Positions 1-7,052 of a stretch of DNA of 36,644 nucleotides are shown here, piece by piece; positions within the stretch are counted from its first letter, which is position 1; every line of letters starts with the position of its first letter. Below the pieces are notes generated by a model. It did no database searches. It saw nothing but the letters and a program-made list of their open reading frames with translations, and was not told where the DNA came from. Source of the stretch: a virus; the IMG/VR virus record IMGVR_UViG_3300021182_000107, positions 1 through 36,644 of that record. One strand, given 5' to 3'. The translations under genes and the position numbers were made by a program.

Positions 1-2
1 AA

Positions 3-227
3 CTGACGCTGTTACGGGTCGTGATCGAAGGCGATGTGGTCGCGCCCTATTTTATCGAAGACGAGCGCCACGCAGTTGCCGATTTCCACGACCGCCGAGA
101 CATCACCGCCAAGCTCATTGGTATTCCGGTTGCACCAAAGTGCGGTTCGATAATTGACGCGATGTCTGGAAAGGTGCTCGCCACCTTCGACGCCGCTCAG
201 CTCAGTCCCTGGTATTCTCCCCGCTAG
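3..227 (+). CDS. C-terminal part of an unknown protein, cut by the window edge
   Basis: The frame is open from the left edge to a TAG at 225-227, so the gene may begin outside the window; a GTG at 21 would be an internal or alternative start giving 68 residues. Codons are mostly GC-ending and the product is soluble and of mixed composition, with a segment reading KLIGIPVAPKCGSIIDAMSG. I do not recognise a family. It runs on the same strand as the small gene at 489 and opposite to the repressor. It could be a phage gene lying left of the repressor or host DNA next to the phage; the sequence does not decide. The antisense frame over the same stretch is judged a shadow. Confidence 0.45.
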   Translation: MTLLRVVIEGDVVAPYFIEDERHAVADFHDRRDITAKLIGIPVAPKCGSIIDAMSGKVLATFDAAQLSPWYSPR

Positions 228-321
228 ACTGCGCGGCGGATCAACGCGGCCACAATTATCCCAAGCCTTGAGTCGCGCCACACGTTGACCGCGAACCAAT
301 CCTGCGTCTCAATTGCTCCCG

Positions 322-445
322 GAGCTGGTAACTCCGCAATGAGAGTCGCTGCAAGTGCAGCGGAACCCGCTATGCCGGGAGCGCGCGAATACAAAACCCG
401 CGAGGGGAATAAGCGCGCCTGACTCTCATCAGGTTACCAGCTCCC
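322..445. ncRNA. Candidate structured RNA with long closing helix
   Basis: Bases 322-333 (GGAGCTGGTAAC) pair perfectly with 434-445, and bases 340-348 (ATGAGAGTC) pair perfectly with 422-430. The two helices (12 and 9 bp) are coaxial and separated by a 6/3 internal loop. Inside them lie three smaller hairpins: 349-353 with 358-362 (loop AAGT), 367-370 with 377-380, and 382-387 with 414-419. The nested arrangement is what a folded RNA of about 125 nt looks like. No T-run follows on either strand, so it is not an intrinsic terminator. The strand is undecided. It lies in the only gene-free stretch (228-488) left of the repressor; 228-321 holds nothing else I can name. It could instead be a DNA-level inverted repeat, for example transposase or regulator sites. 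Confidence 0.45.
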
Positions 446-488
446 GACGCCAGCGGGGGCAAAACAGTGTGTTTGGGTTGGGGAAACC

Positions 489-695
489 ATGCGTAAAAAA
501 GAGATTACAAGGCGGTTGGTCGAAGCGCCGCGTGTTCAAATCGAAGAAGCACTACGCCACGCCAGAGGAATAGCCGAAATGGCACAAACCGCGGTGATCA
601 GCCCAAACGCCAGCCCGCATTCTATTTCCGATGCGCTCGCGACGGCCGTCGGTGAGATTGATCGCGCCACGGCACTAATTATGGGGCACACCTAA
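489..695 (+). CDS. Small unknown helical protein (68 aa)
   Basis: ATG at 489 follows a GGGGAA Shine-Dalgarno-like stretch at 481-486. The product is short, charged and predicted helical, with segments such as RVQIEEALRHARGIAEM and ISDALATAVGEIDRATALI. No domain is recognised. Its stop overlaps the end of the convergent repressor gene by a few bases, the tight packing seen elsewhere in this phage. A longer overlapping frame at 355-573 runs through the structured element and has worse codon use, so it was not chosen. Function is unknown; position next to the repressor suggests an accessory or lysogeny-expressed gene, which is inference only. Confidence 0.5.
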   Translation: MRKKEITRRLVEAPRVQIEEALRHARGIAEMAQTAVISPNASPHSISDALATAVGEIDRATALIMGHT

Positions 696-1411
696 ATATT
701 CCTGAGCACCATTCCGATGCGGCCGATGATTTCCAGCTTGTCGGCTTCGTCTCTCGGCAATGGTTCCGGTGCATACGACGAATTGTCCGAGATCAGGACA
801 ATAGTACCGTCCGAGCGGCTCTGCAGTCGCTTGATGATCAGCGCGCCGCCGCGCCGAAACACATAAACCTTGTCGCGCGGATCGCGATCCGTGCTGTCGC
901 CGATGATCGGATCACCGTCGAAGATCGTCGGCTGCATGCTGTCGCCGCTGCCGAAACACATGAAGGCACCCTTTGGCTTGATGCCGCGCGCAACCAGCCA
1001 CATCGGATCGAAGGACATGCGGCCAATAACGTCTTCACTATCGGCAATTTGGCCGAATCCCATGCCGGCCCGCACGTCATAGATCGGAACACGGACCAGA
1101 TCGCCAGCGTCCGCTTCCGCTTGGACGCCGATCTTGCGGGAGCCATCTCCTGACCAGAGCCAATCGAGCGATACTTTTTTGGCGTTTGCCAGTCGCGCCA
1201 CAACTTCGAACGGCGGTTTTACATCCCCACGCACATATCGGCTGAGCTGGTCGACGACTACGCCAGCAACTTCGCTCGCTTCCGATCTTGTGCCGAATTC
1301 ATCCAGCAGCCCGGCCAATCGTACGCCTAGGTCCTGTCGAAACAGCCTGTCGCCGTCACTTAGGCCGTGGGAAATCGGTCTTTTTGTCGCCTTAGGCACA
1401 GTTTTAACCAT
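692..1411 (-). CDS. LexA/CI-type phage repressor (HTH plus S24 peptidase domain)
   Basis: This 239-residue protein is the likely lysogeny repressor. The N-terminal part (about residues 25-90) is an HTH domain with the segment SEVAGVVVDQLSRYVRGDVK as the DNA-reading region. The C-terminal half is a LexA-like S24 domain: nucleophile Ser158 in GSGDSMQPT, general-base Lys194 in ALIIKRLQ, and a candidate cleavage pair Ala115-Gly116 in DVRAGMGFG, much like the VQAGMF site of lambda CI. Such repressors cut themselves when RecA is activated, so this prophage is probably SOS-inducible; that is family knowledge, not shown here. Mu's own c repressor is not of this class. The gene runs leftward and diverges from ner across a 115-base region with several inverted repeats, its likely operators. 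Confidence 0.9.
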   Translation of the reverse strand: MVKTVPKATKRPISHGLSDGDRLFRQDLGVRLAGLLDEFGTRSEASEVAGVVVDQLSRYVRGDVKPPFEVVARLANAKKVSLDWLWSGDGSRKIGVQAEADAGDLVRVPIYDVRAGMGFGQIADSEDVIGRMSFDPMWLVARGIKPKGAFMCFGSGDSMQPTIFDGDPIIGDSTDRDPRDKVYVFRRGGALIIKRLQSRSDGTIVLISDNSSYAPEPLPRDEADKLEIIGRIGMVLRNI

Positions 1412-1526
1412 CTATGTCGTGTCTCCGCTTGACGAGCGACACTAAATCGGAATACCACATACAAAGTGACGTTACTTACGTCACGCCACGACATAACAGC
1501 CGACCTTCGACAGTTGGGACACAAAA
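1412..1526. promoter_or_regulatory. Divergent promoter/operator region between repressor and ner
   Basis: The gap holds a perfect 7-bp inverted repeat, GTGACGT (1466-1472) and ACGTCAC (1478-1484), spaced by TACTT. A second inverted repeat pairs TATGTCGTG (1413-1421) with CACGACATA (1487-1495). The hexamer CGACAC/T or its complement recurs near 1420, 1436, 1489 and (as GGACAC) 1516. A TTGACG at 1429-1434 could be a rightward -35 box but the matching -10 is poor. These are natural binding sites for the S24 repressor and Ner; which protein binds which repeat cannot be told from sequence. Confidence 0.7.
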
Positions 1527-1826
1527 ATGCCGGTTGCAGCTACGCGTAGAGTCGGAAAGTCGGCCAGATTGAAGGGCTGGCACCCAGAAGATGTCAAGGC
1601 GGCCGTCCGAAAAAGCGGGCAGACCCTCACGTCCCTTTCTCTCTCGCACGGTTTTTCGGACGCCTACCTGCGCAACGCGCTCCGCCGCCCGCTCTACGAA
1701 GGCGAGCAGATCATCGCGAGGTTCCTCGGCGTCGATCCATATTTGATTTGGCCCGATCGCTATCACGAAGACGGTACGTCCAAGATCATGCGCGGTGACG
1801 CAACGCTGATGCGGAGGGCCGCATGA
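1527..1826 (+). CDS. ner: Ner-like DNA-binding protein
   Basis: The 99-residue product matches the Ner/Nlp family along its length: GWHPEDVKAAVRKSGQTL, then LSLSHGFSDAYLRNAL as the helix-turn-helix, then EQIIARFLGVDPYLIWPDRY, the hallmark I-x-P-x-R-Y end of the domain. In Mu, Ner is the first early gene; it represses both the early operon and the repressor gene, so that lytic growth can proceed. It is divergent from the repressor and overlaps the next gene by ATGA, so it heads the early operon. ATG at 1527 has only a weak ribosome-binding site (GGGAC). Length is close to Mu Ner plus a short basic N-terminal extension. Confidence 0.92.
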   Translation: MPVAATRRVGKSARLKGWHPEDVKAAVRKSGQTLTSLSLSHGFSDAYLRNALRRPLYEGEQIIARFLGVDPYLIWPDRYHEDGTSKIMRGDATLMRRAA

Positions 1827-2311
1827 GCGCGCGCAAGCCCACACTCGGCATTACCCTTCAAATGGATCTGGCGGTTCGAAAGGCCATTGCGGAAACCGAA
1901 GCGCGCGTGTGCAAAGTACTTCGGCAGCGTCAGCCGCTAACCTACTTCGATTATCACTGGGCCTCACAGCCACTGTCTCTGCTCTTAGCCGAGAAACAAC
2001 TAGCGCTCCAAGCTGCCAAGCCAAAAAAACCGCATAGGACCGAGACTGCTCGTCAAATTTCCTTTCCAGGAATATCTGCCGCTTGGCAGGCGGTAACGAG
2101 AGAAGATCAATCAGCAGGTGCTGATGATCCAAAACATCTCGAAAAACGCCAGCGGCACCAATTTCCGAGCAGTGATTGCGCAGCACCTTCCGGTCAGCAG
2201 CCGAAAGTTGCTCAAGCACCTCATCACAAATCGTCTCGTAAACGTAAAGCCCAGCCATCGGAGAAAAAACTCAACCGAGTCGCCTCTTTGCACAAGGGGC
2301 GCCGGTCATGA
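1823..2311 (+). CDS. Unknown protein between ner and transposase (162 aa)
   Basis: The gene overlaps ner by ATGA at its start and the transposase by ATGA at its end, the usual operon join here, which is the main reason to accept it. The first 65 or so residues are of ordinary composition, with YFDYHWASQPLSLLLAEKQL. The rest is strongly basic, low in hydrophobics and rich in Ser, Gln, His and Lys, hence likely disordered. Base composition is visibly less GC-rich than in the neighbours, suggesting later acquisition. A competing 135-codon frame runs on the opposite strand at 1851-2258 and looks more protein-like, so the true coding strand of the second half is uncertain. No function is assigned. 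Confidence 0.45.
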   Translation: MSARKPTLGITLQMDLAVRKAIAETEARVCKVLRQRQPLTYFDYHWASQPLSLLLAEKQLALQAAKPKKPHRTETARQISFPGISAAWQAVTREDQSAGADDPKHLEKRQRHQFPSSDCAAPSGQQPKVAQAPHHKSSRKRKAQPSEKKLNRVASLHKGRRS

Positions 2312-4503
2312 CCCTCGCGCTGCCACCGGATCGCGAATGGCTGACAGCGGCCGAGGCCGCCGCCGAGCAGTTGCCGGGATTTGCGTTCAAAGAACGCCAA
2401 ATTCAGTACTTCATCAAGTCCGGTGGTATCGCCACGCGCCCGCGCACGGGCCGCGGCGGCGGTCGCGAATTTTCCTATTCATCGCTGCCCGCCGAAGCGC
2501 AGGCCGAATATCTAAAGCGCTACGGCCGCGCCTCGACCGAGCTGGTGACCGACAGCAAACTGTCGCGTGAAGGCGAAAAGCAGCTTCGCGCCCAGGCACG
2601 CGCCGCAATCGTCGATGCGGCCGAAGCGGTCATCGCGCGCAAAGGTGCCGTAGGCCCGGCACTCAAGATGTTCGCGAAGATGTACGCGGCGCGCAAAGTT
2701 GGTGCGCCGTCGTGGGTCTACGAAAACCAGCCCACCGCCGATCCCGACCAGGTCCGCGCCTGGCGCCGCACCCTGAAGCGCGACGGGCTCGACGGCCTGC
2801 TCGACAGTCGCGGCCGGCCGAAGGCTTCCGGCGCGATCGCGTCCGACCTCGAACTGCGCAACCTGATCATCGCCGAGATCGGTTCGCGACCGCATCTCGC
2901 CGTGCATTGCGAAGACGGCGGCGGTCTCGACGATCTGGTCCGGGAGCGGCTCGGCCGCGACGTGCCCGTTCGCACGCTGCAACGCTTTGTGGCGCCGCTG
3001 CGCCCGAAGAACAACGCGCTGGTCAAAGCCGTCGCCGCGCCGGGCGCCTTCAACAATTCGCACCGCACCGCGATTGGCTCCCTCAGTCAGGGCATCGAGC
3101 GCATCAACCAGCGATGGGAATTGGACGCCACCCGAGGCGATGCGATGTGTGTTGTCATCGGTCCTGACGGCAAAAAGACCGAGCGGCGCATGGCGCTGAC
3201 CATGGTCATCGACATTTGCACGCGGCGCGCCTGCATCGTCGTGTCGGATGAACCGAGCGGCGCCGCCACCCGCGCCGTGGTGCGCAAAGCCATCCTTCAA
3301 TGGGGCATGCCCGAAGAACTCAAGACTGATAACGGCAAGGAATTCACGAACTACGATGTTGAGCGCTTTTGCCGGGAAGCTGGCATCACAGTCACCTTCT
3401 CGCGGCCGTTCCATCCCTGGGAAAAGGGCCACGTCGAACGCATGTTTGGCACCGTTCTGCATGGCCTGTTCGAAAAACTGCCGGGCTATGTCGGCCACAA
3501 CGTGGCACAACGTACGGAAATCGAGAACAAGAAGGCCTTTCAGCATCGCTTTGGCGTCGAACGCCGGGTGTTGTTCGAAGTGGAGCTATCACCCGCCGAT
3601 CTGCAAGCGCGCATCGATGCATGGCTGGCGCGCATGTACGAAGTCAGCCTGCACAGCGAGTTAGGAACCACACCAGCCCTTGCCGCCAAGGCACATGCCG
3701 GCGAGGCACGGCTGATCGGCGACCCGCGGATGCTCGACGCGCTGATGATGAACGCCAAAGTGCGGCAGATTTCAAAGGGTCTTATACGGCTTAATAACCA
3801 CTTTTATGGATCGGACGAAACCGGCGCGCTGGAGGTCACACAGCCTTCAAGCCGGGTGCAGGTCCGCATCGATCCGCTCGATCCGAGTTGGGCGGCGATC
3901 TACACCGCCGATGGCGCCAAGTTCCTTTGTATCGCGAAGGATGTCGACCTTTTGCCGAGCGACGAACGCCAGCGGATGGCCGTTGTCTGCAACGCCAATC
4001 AGGGCAAGGTGGTCAATCTATTCGTGCGCGGCATCCGCAAGATCGGTCCGACGCACAACATCATCGACACCATGCTGGCCTCGGAAGTTTCGGGCCTGAC
4101 GCTTTCCGGGCCCGCCGCCGAAGGCATGATCGCCGCCGCCGCGACGAAGATCGCCAAACATACTGCGATGATTGAGGCGCGCGACAACATGGACGCGCCG
4201 CCGGTCGCAATCGAACCAACCGCCGATCAGCGTGAAAGCGCGGCGCGGATGATCGAGGATATCCGTACCTCGGCACCGCAGGCCGCGACGGTCCAATGCG
4301 ACGGCTATGCGCGTCCGGCCTTCGACGACGATGTCGATCTGATTTTCTGGTGGGAAGAATACGAAACCGGCGGCGGAACGCTCGACCGGGAAGACAATGC
4401 ACGCCGCAAAGAGCTGTACGCCGACGACATGTTCGTCGAACGGCTGGCTATCGCGCGGCGCACCCGAGCATCGCAACCCATACCTCGCTCCGTCGTCGCC
4501 TGA
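2308..4503 (+). CDS. A: Mu A-like DDE transposase
   Basis: This 731-residue protein is the DNA transposase that cuts and joins the phage ends for integration and replicative transposition. The N-terminus (about 9-75) is a MuA-type winged-helix DNA-binding domain (WLTAAEAAAEQLPGFAFKER). A second HTH region spans about 130-235. The catalytic rve core holds Asp273 (RWELDATRGD), Asp341 (LKTDNGKEF) and Glu377 (WEKGHVERMFG), the complete DDE triad. The D341-E377 spacing is 35 residues, as in retroviral integrases and IS elements, shorter than in Mu A as I recall it. The Mu C-terminal beta domain follows (about 490-590). ATG overlaps the previous stop; AAGGGG lies upstream. The last 80 residues are acidic and could contact B. 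Confidence 0.96.
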   Translation: MTLALPPDREWLTAAEAAAEQLPGFAFKERQIQYFIKSGGIATRPRTGRGGGREFSYSSLPAEAQAEYLKRYGRASTELVTDSKLSREGEKQLRAQARAAIVDAAEAVIARKGAVGPALKMFAKMYAARKVGAPSWVYENQPTADPDQVRAWRRTLKRDGLDGLLDSRGRPKASGAIASDLELRNLIIAEIGSRPHLAVHCEDGGGLDDLVRERLGRDVPVRTLQRFVAPLRPKNNALVKAVAAPGAFNNSHRTAIGSLSQGIERINQRWELDATRGDAMCVVIGPDGKKTERRMALTMVIDICTRRACIVVSDEPSGAATRAVVRKAILQWGMPEELKTDNGKEFTNYDVERFCREAGITVTFSRPFHPWEKGHVERMFGTVLHGLFEKLPGYVGHNVAQRTEIENKKAFQHRFGVERRVLFEVELSPADLQARIDAWLARMYEVSLHSELGTTPALAAKAHAGEARLIGDPRMLDALMMNAKVRQISKGLIRLNNHFYGSDETGALEVTQPSSRVQVRIDPLDPSWAAIYTADGAKFLCIAKDVDLLPSDERQRMAVVCNANQGKVVNLFVRGIRKIGPTHNIIDTMLASEVSGLTLSGPAAEGMIAAAATKIAKHTAMIEARDNMDAPPVAIEPTADQRESAARMIEDIRTSAPQAATVQCDGYARPAFDDDVDLIFWWEEYETGGGTLDREDNARRKELYADDMFVERLAIARRTRASQPIPRSVVA

Positions 4504-4524
4504 CGCCGGAAAGGTTTTGAACAT

Positions 4525-4545
4525 GCCGCCAGAAGGGCGGCTTTT
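4525..4545 (+). terminator. Hairpin plus T-tract between A and B
   Basis: GCCGCC (4525-4530) pairs with GGCGGC (4536-4541) around the loop AGAAG and is followed at once by TTTT. This is the form of a weak intrinsic terminator or attenuator. It lies in the 54-base gap between A and B, the only real gap in the early operon, and the GGAG ribosome-binding site of B begins right after the T-tract. It could lower B relative to A or tune its translation. Confidence 0.5.
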
Positions 4546-4557
4546 GGAGCAGACAAC

Positions 4558-5304
4558 ATGAAGGTCGGTCATTACGTCGAAGGTCTTTCGAGCCAGATGC
4601 GCCTGATGGCGTCCCTTGAAGCCATCCGCCATCGCGGCGCACCCGAAGCATCTTGGATCATGGCGATCGGCGAGCCCGGCTTCGGCAAATCAAAAACCCT
4701 GACCTACCTCGGTCTGAAGCAGGCCGGTGTGATGCTTCGCGCCAAAGCTGACTGGACCACGCTCTGGATGCTGAACGAGCTGGCCGAAGCCCTCGGCGTC
4801 GAGCACAAAAAAACCAAGCAGGCGCAGTTCCAATCGGTCGCAGCCGAACTGATGCACAAGCAGCCAATCATCATCATCGACGAAATCGACTACGTCGCCC
4901 GCAAGTTTCTCTGTCTCGAAACCTTGCGCGATCTGACCGATCTTTCCGAGTGTGTTTTGCTTGCCGGTGGTACGCGCAATGCGCTGGACGCGATGAAGGG
5001 CTACAAACAAACCCGCTCGCGCATTTTCGATGTAGTGACCTTCGGCGCGGCGAGTACGGCCGATATTGCCACCATCGCATCGGCGACGATCGACATTGGC
5101 TTGTCCGACGACATGATCGCGGAAATACAGCGCCGTTCGGAAGGCCGCCTGCGCCTCGTGATGAACGCTCTGGCCAGGGTCGAGGCCTTCGGCCGCAAGC
5201 AGCGTCTCAAGGTCGTGACGCTGGACGCGTTCGGCAATCGTCAGCTCACCAACGAAGAATACCCCCGCCCACAACTCGCTGTCGTAGGCAAAGCCAATGG
5301 CTGA
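4558..5304 (+). CDS. B: Mu B-like AAA+ ATPase, transposition target activator
   Basis: This 248-residue ATPase follows the transposase and matches Mu B in role and order. Walker A is GEPGFGKSKT (Lys44), Walker B is IIIIDEID (Asp108, Glu109), and a sensor-type GGTRN segment follows. Mu B polymerises on DNA with ATP, delivers target DNA to the transposase and protects the element from self-integration. The protein is shorter than Mu B and lacks a clear N-terminal HTH, resembling the compact AAA ATPases of B3-type phages and Tn7/Tn552 families. GGAG at 4546-4549 sets the ATG at 4558. The next gene overlaps its end by 8 bases. Confidence 0.93.
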   Translation: MKVGHYVEGLSSQMRLMASLEAIRHRGAPEASWIMAIGEPGFGKSKTLTYLGLKQAGVMLRAKADWTTLWMLNELAEALGVEHKKTKQAQFQSVAAELMHKQPIIIIDEIDYVARKFLCLETLRDLTDLSECVLLAGGTRNALDAMKGYKQTRSRIFDVVTFGAASTADIATIASATIDIGLSDDMIAEIQRRSEGRLRLVMNALARVEAFGRKQRLKVVTLDAFGNRQLTNEEYPRPQLAVVGKANG

Positions 5305-5962
5305 CCAAAACGACATTCTTCGCGTGCTGGTGACGGCGCGCGAACCGCTGAGTCTGGACGAGGTATGCCGTCTGTCGCTCGGCGCCGCCGCGCCGGTCGG
5401 ATCAAACCCGCGCAAGCAAGTGGTCAAATGCCTCGGCCGGTTGATCGGGCGAGGTCTGGCCAAGGCCTTAACGGCCCATGAACAGGCGTTTCCACGCACT
5501 CAGAACGGCGGTTACGAGGCCACCAAAGACGGCCGCGCCTTTGAGAAGGCCGGGCGCAACGTCTCGGAACACGTCCTCGACTATCCAGCGGTGACAAAGC
5601 CGAAGGTGGGACCGAAGGCCAACGGCGATGCGTTCCGCGACGATTTGTGGAAGGCGTTCCGCTTCAAGAAAAAGGCCAGCCTGCGTGAGCTGATCGAAGT
5701 CGTAGACAAGCATGGCGTCGTTAAGGTTGACACTCTCGCCGCCGCTTGGATGAAGGCGCTAATCGGCGCTGGCGTCGCGGTTCTATTGCCGGTACGCGAG
5801 AGGGGCTTTGCGCCGACCTCGAACGGCTTCAAACGCTATGCGCTGTTGCGCGATCTTGGTCCCAAGCCGCCAAAACCGGCCGCAGACTTCCTGCTCGACC
5901 AGAACACGGGCGAGCGGATCGCGTTCGCCGCTGCGAAACCTTCGAAGTCGGAGGCGGCGTGA
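5297..5962 (+). CDS. Unknown early protein with winged-helix-like halves (221 aa)
   Basis: The N-terminal 75 residues (NDILRVLVTAREPLSLDEVC and following) have the pattern of a winged-helix module: three helices followed by a strand pair with NGGYEATKDGR. A second similar pattern lies around residues 115-185 (SLRELIEVVDKHGVVKVDTL, then NGFKRYALLRDLG). The C-terminus is Pro/Lys/Ala-rich and probably flexible. It overlaps B by 8 bases and abuts the next gene with TGATG, so it belongs to the early operon. A DNA-binding role is inference from pattern; no specific family is recognised. Confidence 0.8.
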   Translation: MADQNDILRVLVTAREPLSLDEVCRLSLGAAAPVGSNPRKQVVKCLGRLIGRGLAKALTAHEQAFPRTQNGGYEATKDGRAFEKAGRNVSEHVLDYPAVTKPKVGPKANGDAFRDDLWKAFRFKKKASLRELIEVVDKHGVVKVDTLAAAWMKALIGAGVAVLLPVRERGFAPTSNGFKRYALLRDLGPKPPKPAADFLLDQNTGERIAFAAAKPSKSEAA

Positions 5963-6318
5963 TGTCGACGAAAGCAAAATACGCGACGCCGGAGGAAGCA
6001 CGCGCCGCCGTCGCGAAGGCCTCGAAAGCGCGATGGGCCGATCCCGTAGCAAAAGCACGCAACATCAAGGCCCTCAAAGCGGCATCGGCAAAACGGCTGG
6101 CATCATTGGATTGCCTATGCGGTGAAACGCTGGCGCAGTTTTTGCGCGAATATGTCGAGCCCGATCCGACGGGAAGACGCCGCTATCGGTACACCAAAAA
6201 CGACATCGCGCGCCGGTATCTGATCGAGCCAGGCTATGTGTGGCACCTCGCAAACCGTCACGGCGCCCGCCGCAATCTGTCGAAGCACCCCCGGTACGAT
6301 CTGCGGGAGGCGGCATGA
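5962..6318 (+). CDS. Small HTH protein (118 aa)
   Basis: ATG at 5962 overlaps the previous TGA. The N-terminal half is a basic Ala/Lys-rich helix beginning MSTKAKYATPEEARAAV. The C-terminal half contains YTKNDIARRYLIEPGYVWHL, a good helix-turn-helix pattern, followed by a basic tail. It is probably a DNA-binding regulator of the early region; there is no named family I can assign. Its end overlaps the next ATG by four bases. Confidence 0.8.
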   Translation: MSTKAKYATPEEARAAVAKASKARWADPVAKARNIKALKAASAKRLASLDCLCGETLAQFLREYVEPDPTGRRRYRYTKNDIARRYLIEPGYVWHLANRHGARRNLSKHPRYDLREAA

Positions 6319-6533
6319 GAAAGCCCTCTCCAAAACATCGGGCCGCGATCAAAGTCGATGCGGCGATGGTCATCACCGATCTCGAACAGGCGCTGGTTGC
6401 GATGCGCAACTGCGTCGAGGTCAACGACAACACGCCGACGCGCGGCAACCTCGCGCTTGCCAAAGCCCACGCCACCGCCGCGATCGGCGGCATCGGTCAG
6501 TTGCAAGGGAGGGCTTTCCATGAGCCCCACTGA
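6315..6533 (+). CDS. Small helical protein (72 aa)
   Basis: The ATG at 6315 overlaps the stop of the gene before and has a strong GGGAGG site at 6304-6309. The upstream in-frame extension (from 6240) lies inside the preceding gene and is discarded. The product is nearly all helical, with MVITDLEQALVAMRNCVEVN and a second Ala-rich helix. No motif reveals its job. The end overlaps the next gene by 14 bases. Confidence 0.72.
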   Translation: MRKPSPKHRAAIKVDAAMVITDLEQALVAMRNCVEVNDNTPTRGNLALAKAHATAAIGGIGQLQGRAFHEPH

Positions 6534-6792
6534 GGCCATCCATTGCCCGGTGACGGGATGCCCCAATGATCGCGACAGCGCAAACGGTCACCTGTGCTGG
6601 AGGCACCGGCAGTTTGTACGGCCAGCCACGATCAAAGCCATCAAACAGGCATGGTCAACCCTCCAACGGAATATTGGCTCGGCGCTGGAAAGTGAACATC
6701 GCGGTTATTTCAACAGAGCGGTCAGTGCCGCATGTGCCGAAGCCACCAAAGTTGAGGCGGCAATCAAGGCCACCCAGGTAGGTTCGCCATGA
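6520..6792 (+). CDS. Small Cys/His protein, probable zinc binder 1 (90 aa)
   Basis: The start at ATG 6520 is fixed by GGGAGGG at 6508-6513. Near the N-terminus lies a C-x4-C-x10-C-x2-H pattern (CPVTGCPNDR ... GHLCWRHRQFV), a plausible single zinc site, followed by about 60 residues of helix. The protein at 7052 has the same layout (CPVPGCPDPK ... GHLMCRDHWRSLP), so the two look like diverged duplicates with another Cys-rich gene between them. In-frame upstream codons from 6358 belong to the shadow of the previous gene. The biochemical function is unknown; DNA or protein binding is inference. Confidence 0.78.
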   Translation: MSPTEAIHCPVTGCPNDRDSANGHLCWRHRQFVRPATIKAIKQAWSTLQRNIGSALESEHRGYFNRAVSAACAEATKVEAAIKATQVGSP

Positions 6793-7052
6793 ATTGCGAA
6801 CTCGTTCAACTCCCGAGTGGCGGCGAAGCGATCATCTGCGGACAAAGGTCGAAGCCTAAGAAATGCGCCTGCGGAAAGCCCGCGACGCGGCTTTGCGACG
6901 GGCCACGCATGAAGCGTAACCGTCTCGGCGATACCTGCGACCGACCGCTTTGCGACGAACACGCGGTGAGGGTCGATGCCGATCACGACCTCTGTCCGAA
7001 ACACGCGGCACAATGCGCCACCTCCGATCAACTCAAACTGGAGGGCATCTGA
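6789..7052 (+). CDS. Cys-rich protein, probable two-site zinc binder (87 aa)
   Basis: Eleven cysteines and several histidines sit in 87 residues. The core pairs run KKCACGKPATRLCDGP, GDTCDRPLCDEH and DHDLCPKHAAQC, which would make two treble-clef or B-box-like zinc sites. It overlaps the previous gene by ATGA and the next by one base (TGATG). It is the middle member of three consecutive Cys-rich proteins. No family name can be given; anti-host or regulatory adaptor roles are possible. Confidence 0.8.
   Translation: MNCELVQLPSGGEAIICGQRSKPKKCACGKPATRLCDGPRMKRNRLGDTCDRPLCDEHAVRVDADHDLCPKHAAQCATSDQLKLEGI

Noticed and set aside
211-224. GGTATTCTCCCCGC, like one arm of the late dyads
   Set aside because: The opposite arm is missing and the match lies inside the coding frame ending at 227; taken as chance.
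12-299. Minus-strand frame of 95 codons at the left edge
   Set aside because: It is antisense to the better-coded plus-strand frame ending at 227, has no ribosome-binding site and shows no protein-like pattern.
427-433. CTGATGA on the minus strand, suggesting a hammerhead ribozyme core
   Set aside because: The required GAAA after stem II and a proper cleavage triplet are absent, so the element is not a hammerhead.
355-573. Plus-strand frame of 72 codons starting inside the structured element
   Set aside because: It overlaps the paired region and the better-supported gene at 489; its product is Arg/Ser/Gln-rich with shadow-like codons.
2512-3546. Long minus-strand frame (344 codons) opposite the transposase
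   Set aside because: It mirrors the high-GC coding strand of A, which has full DDE motifs; a typical antisense shadow.
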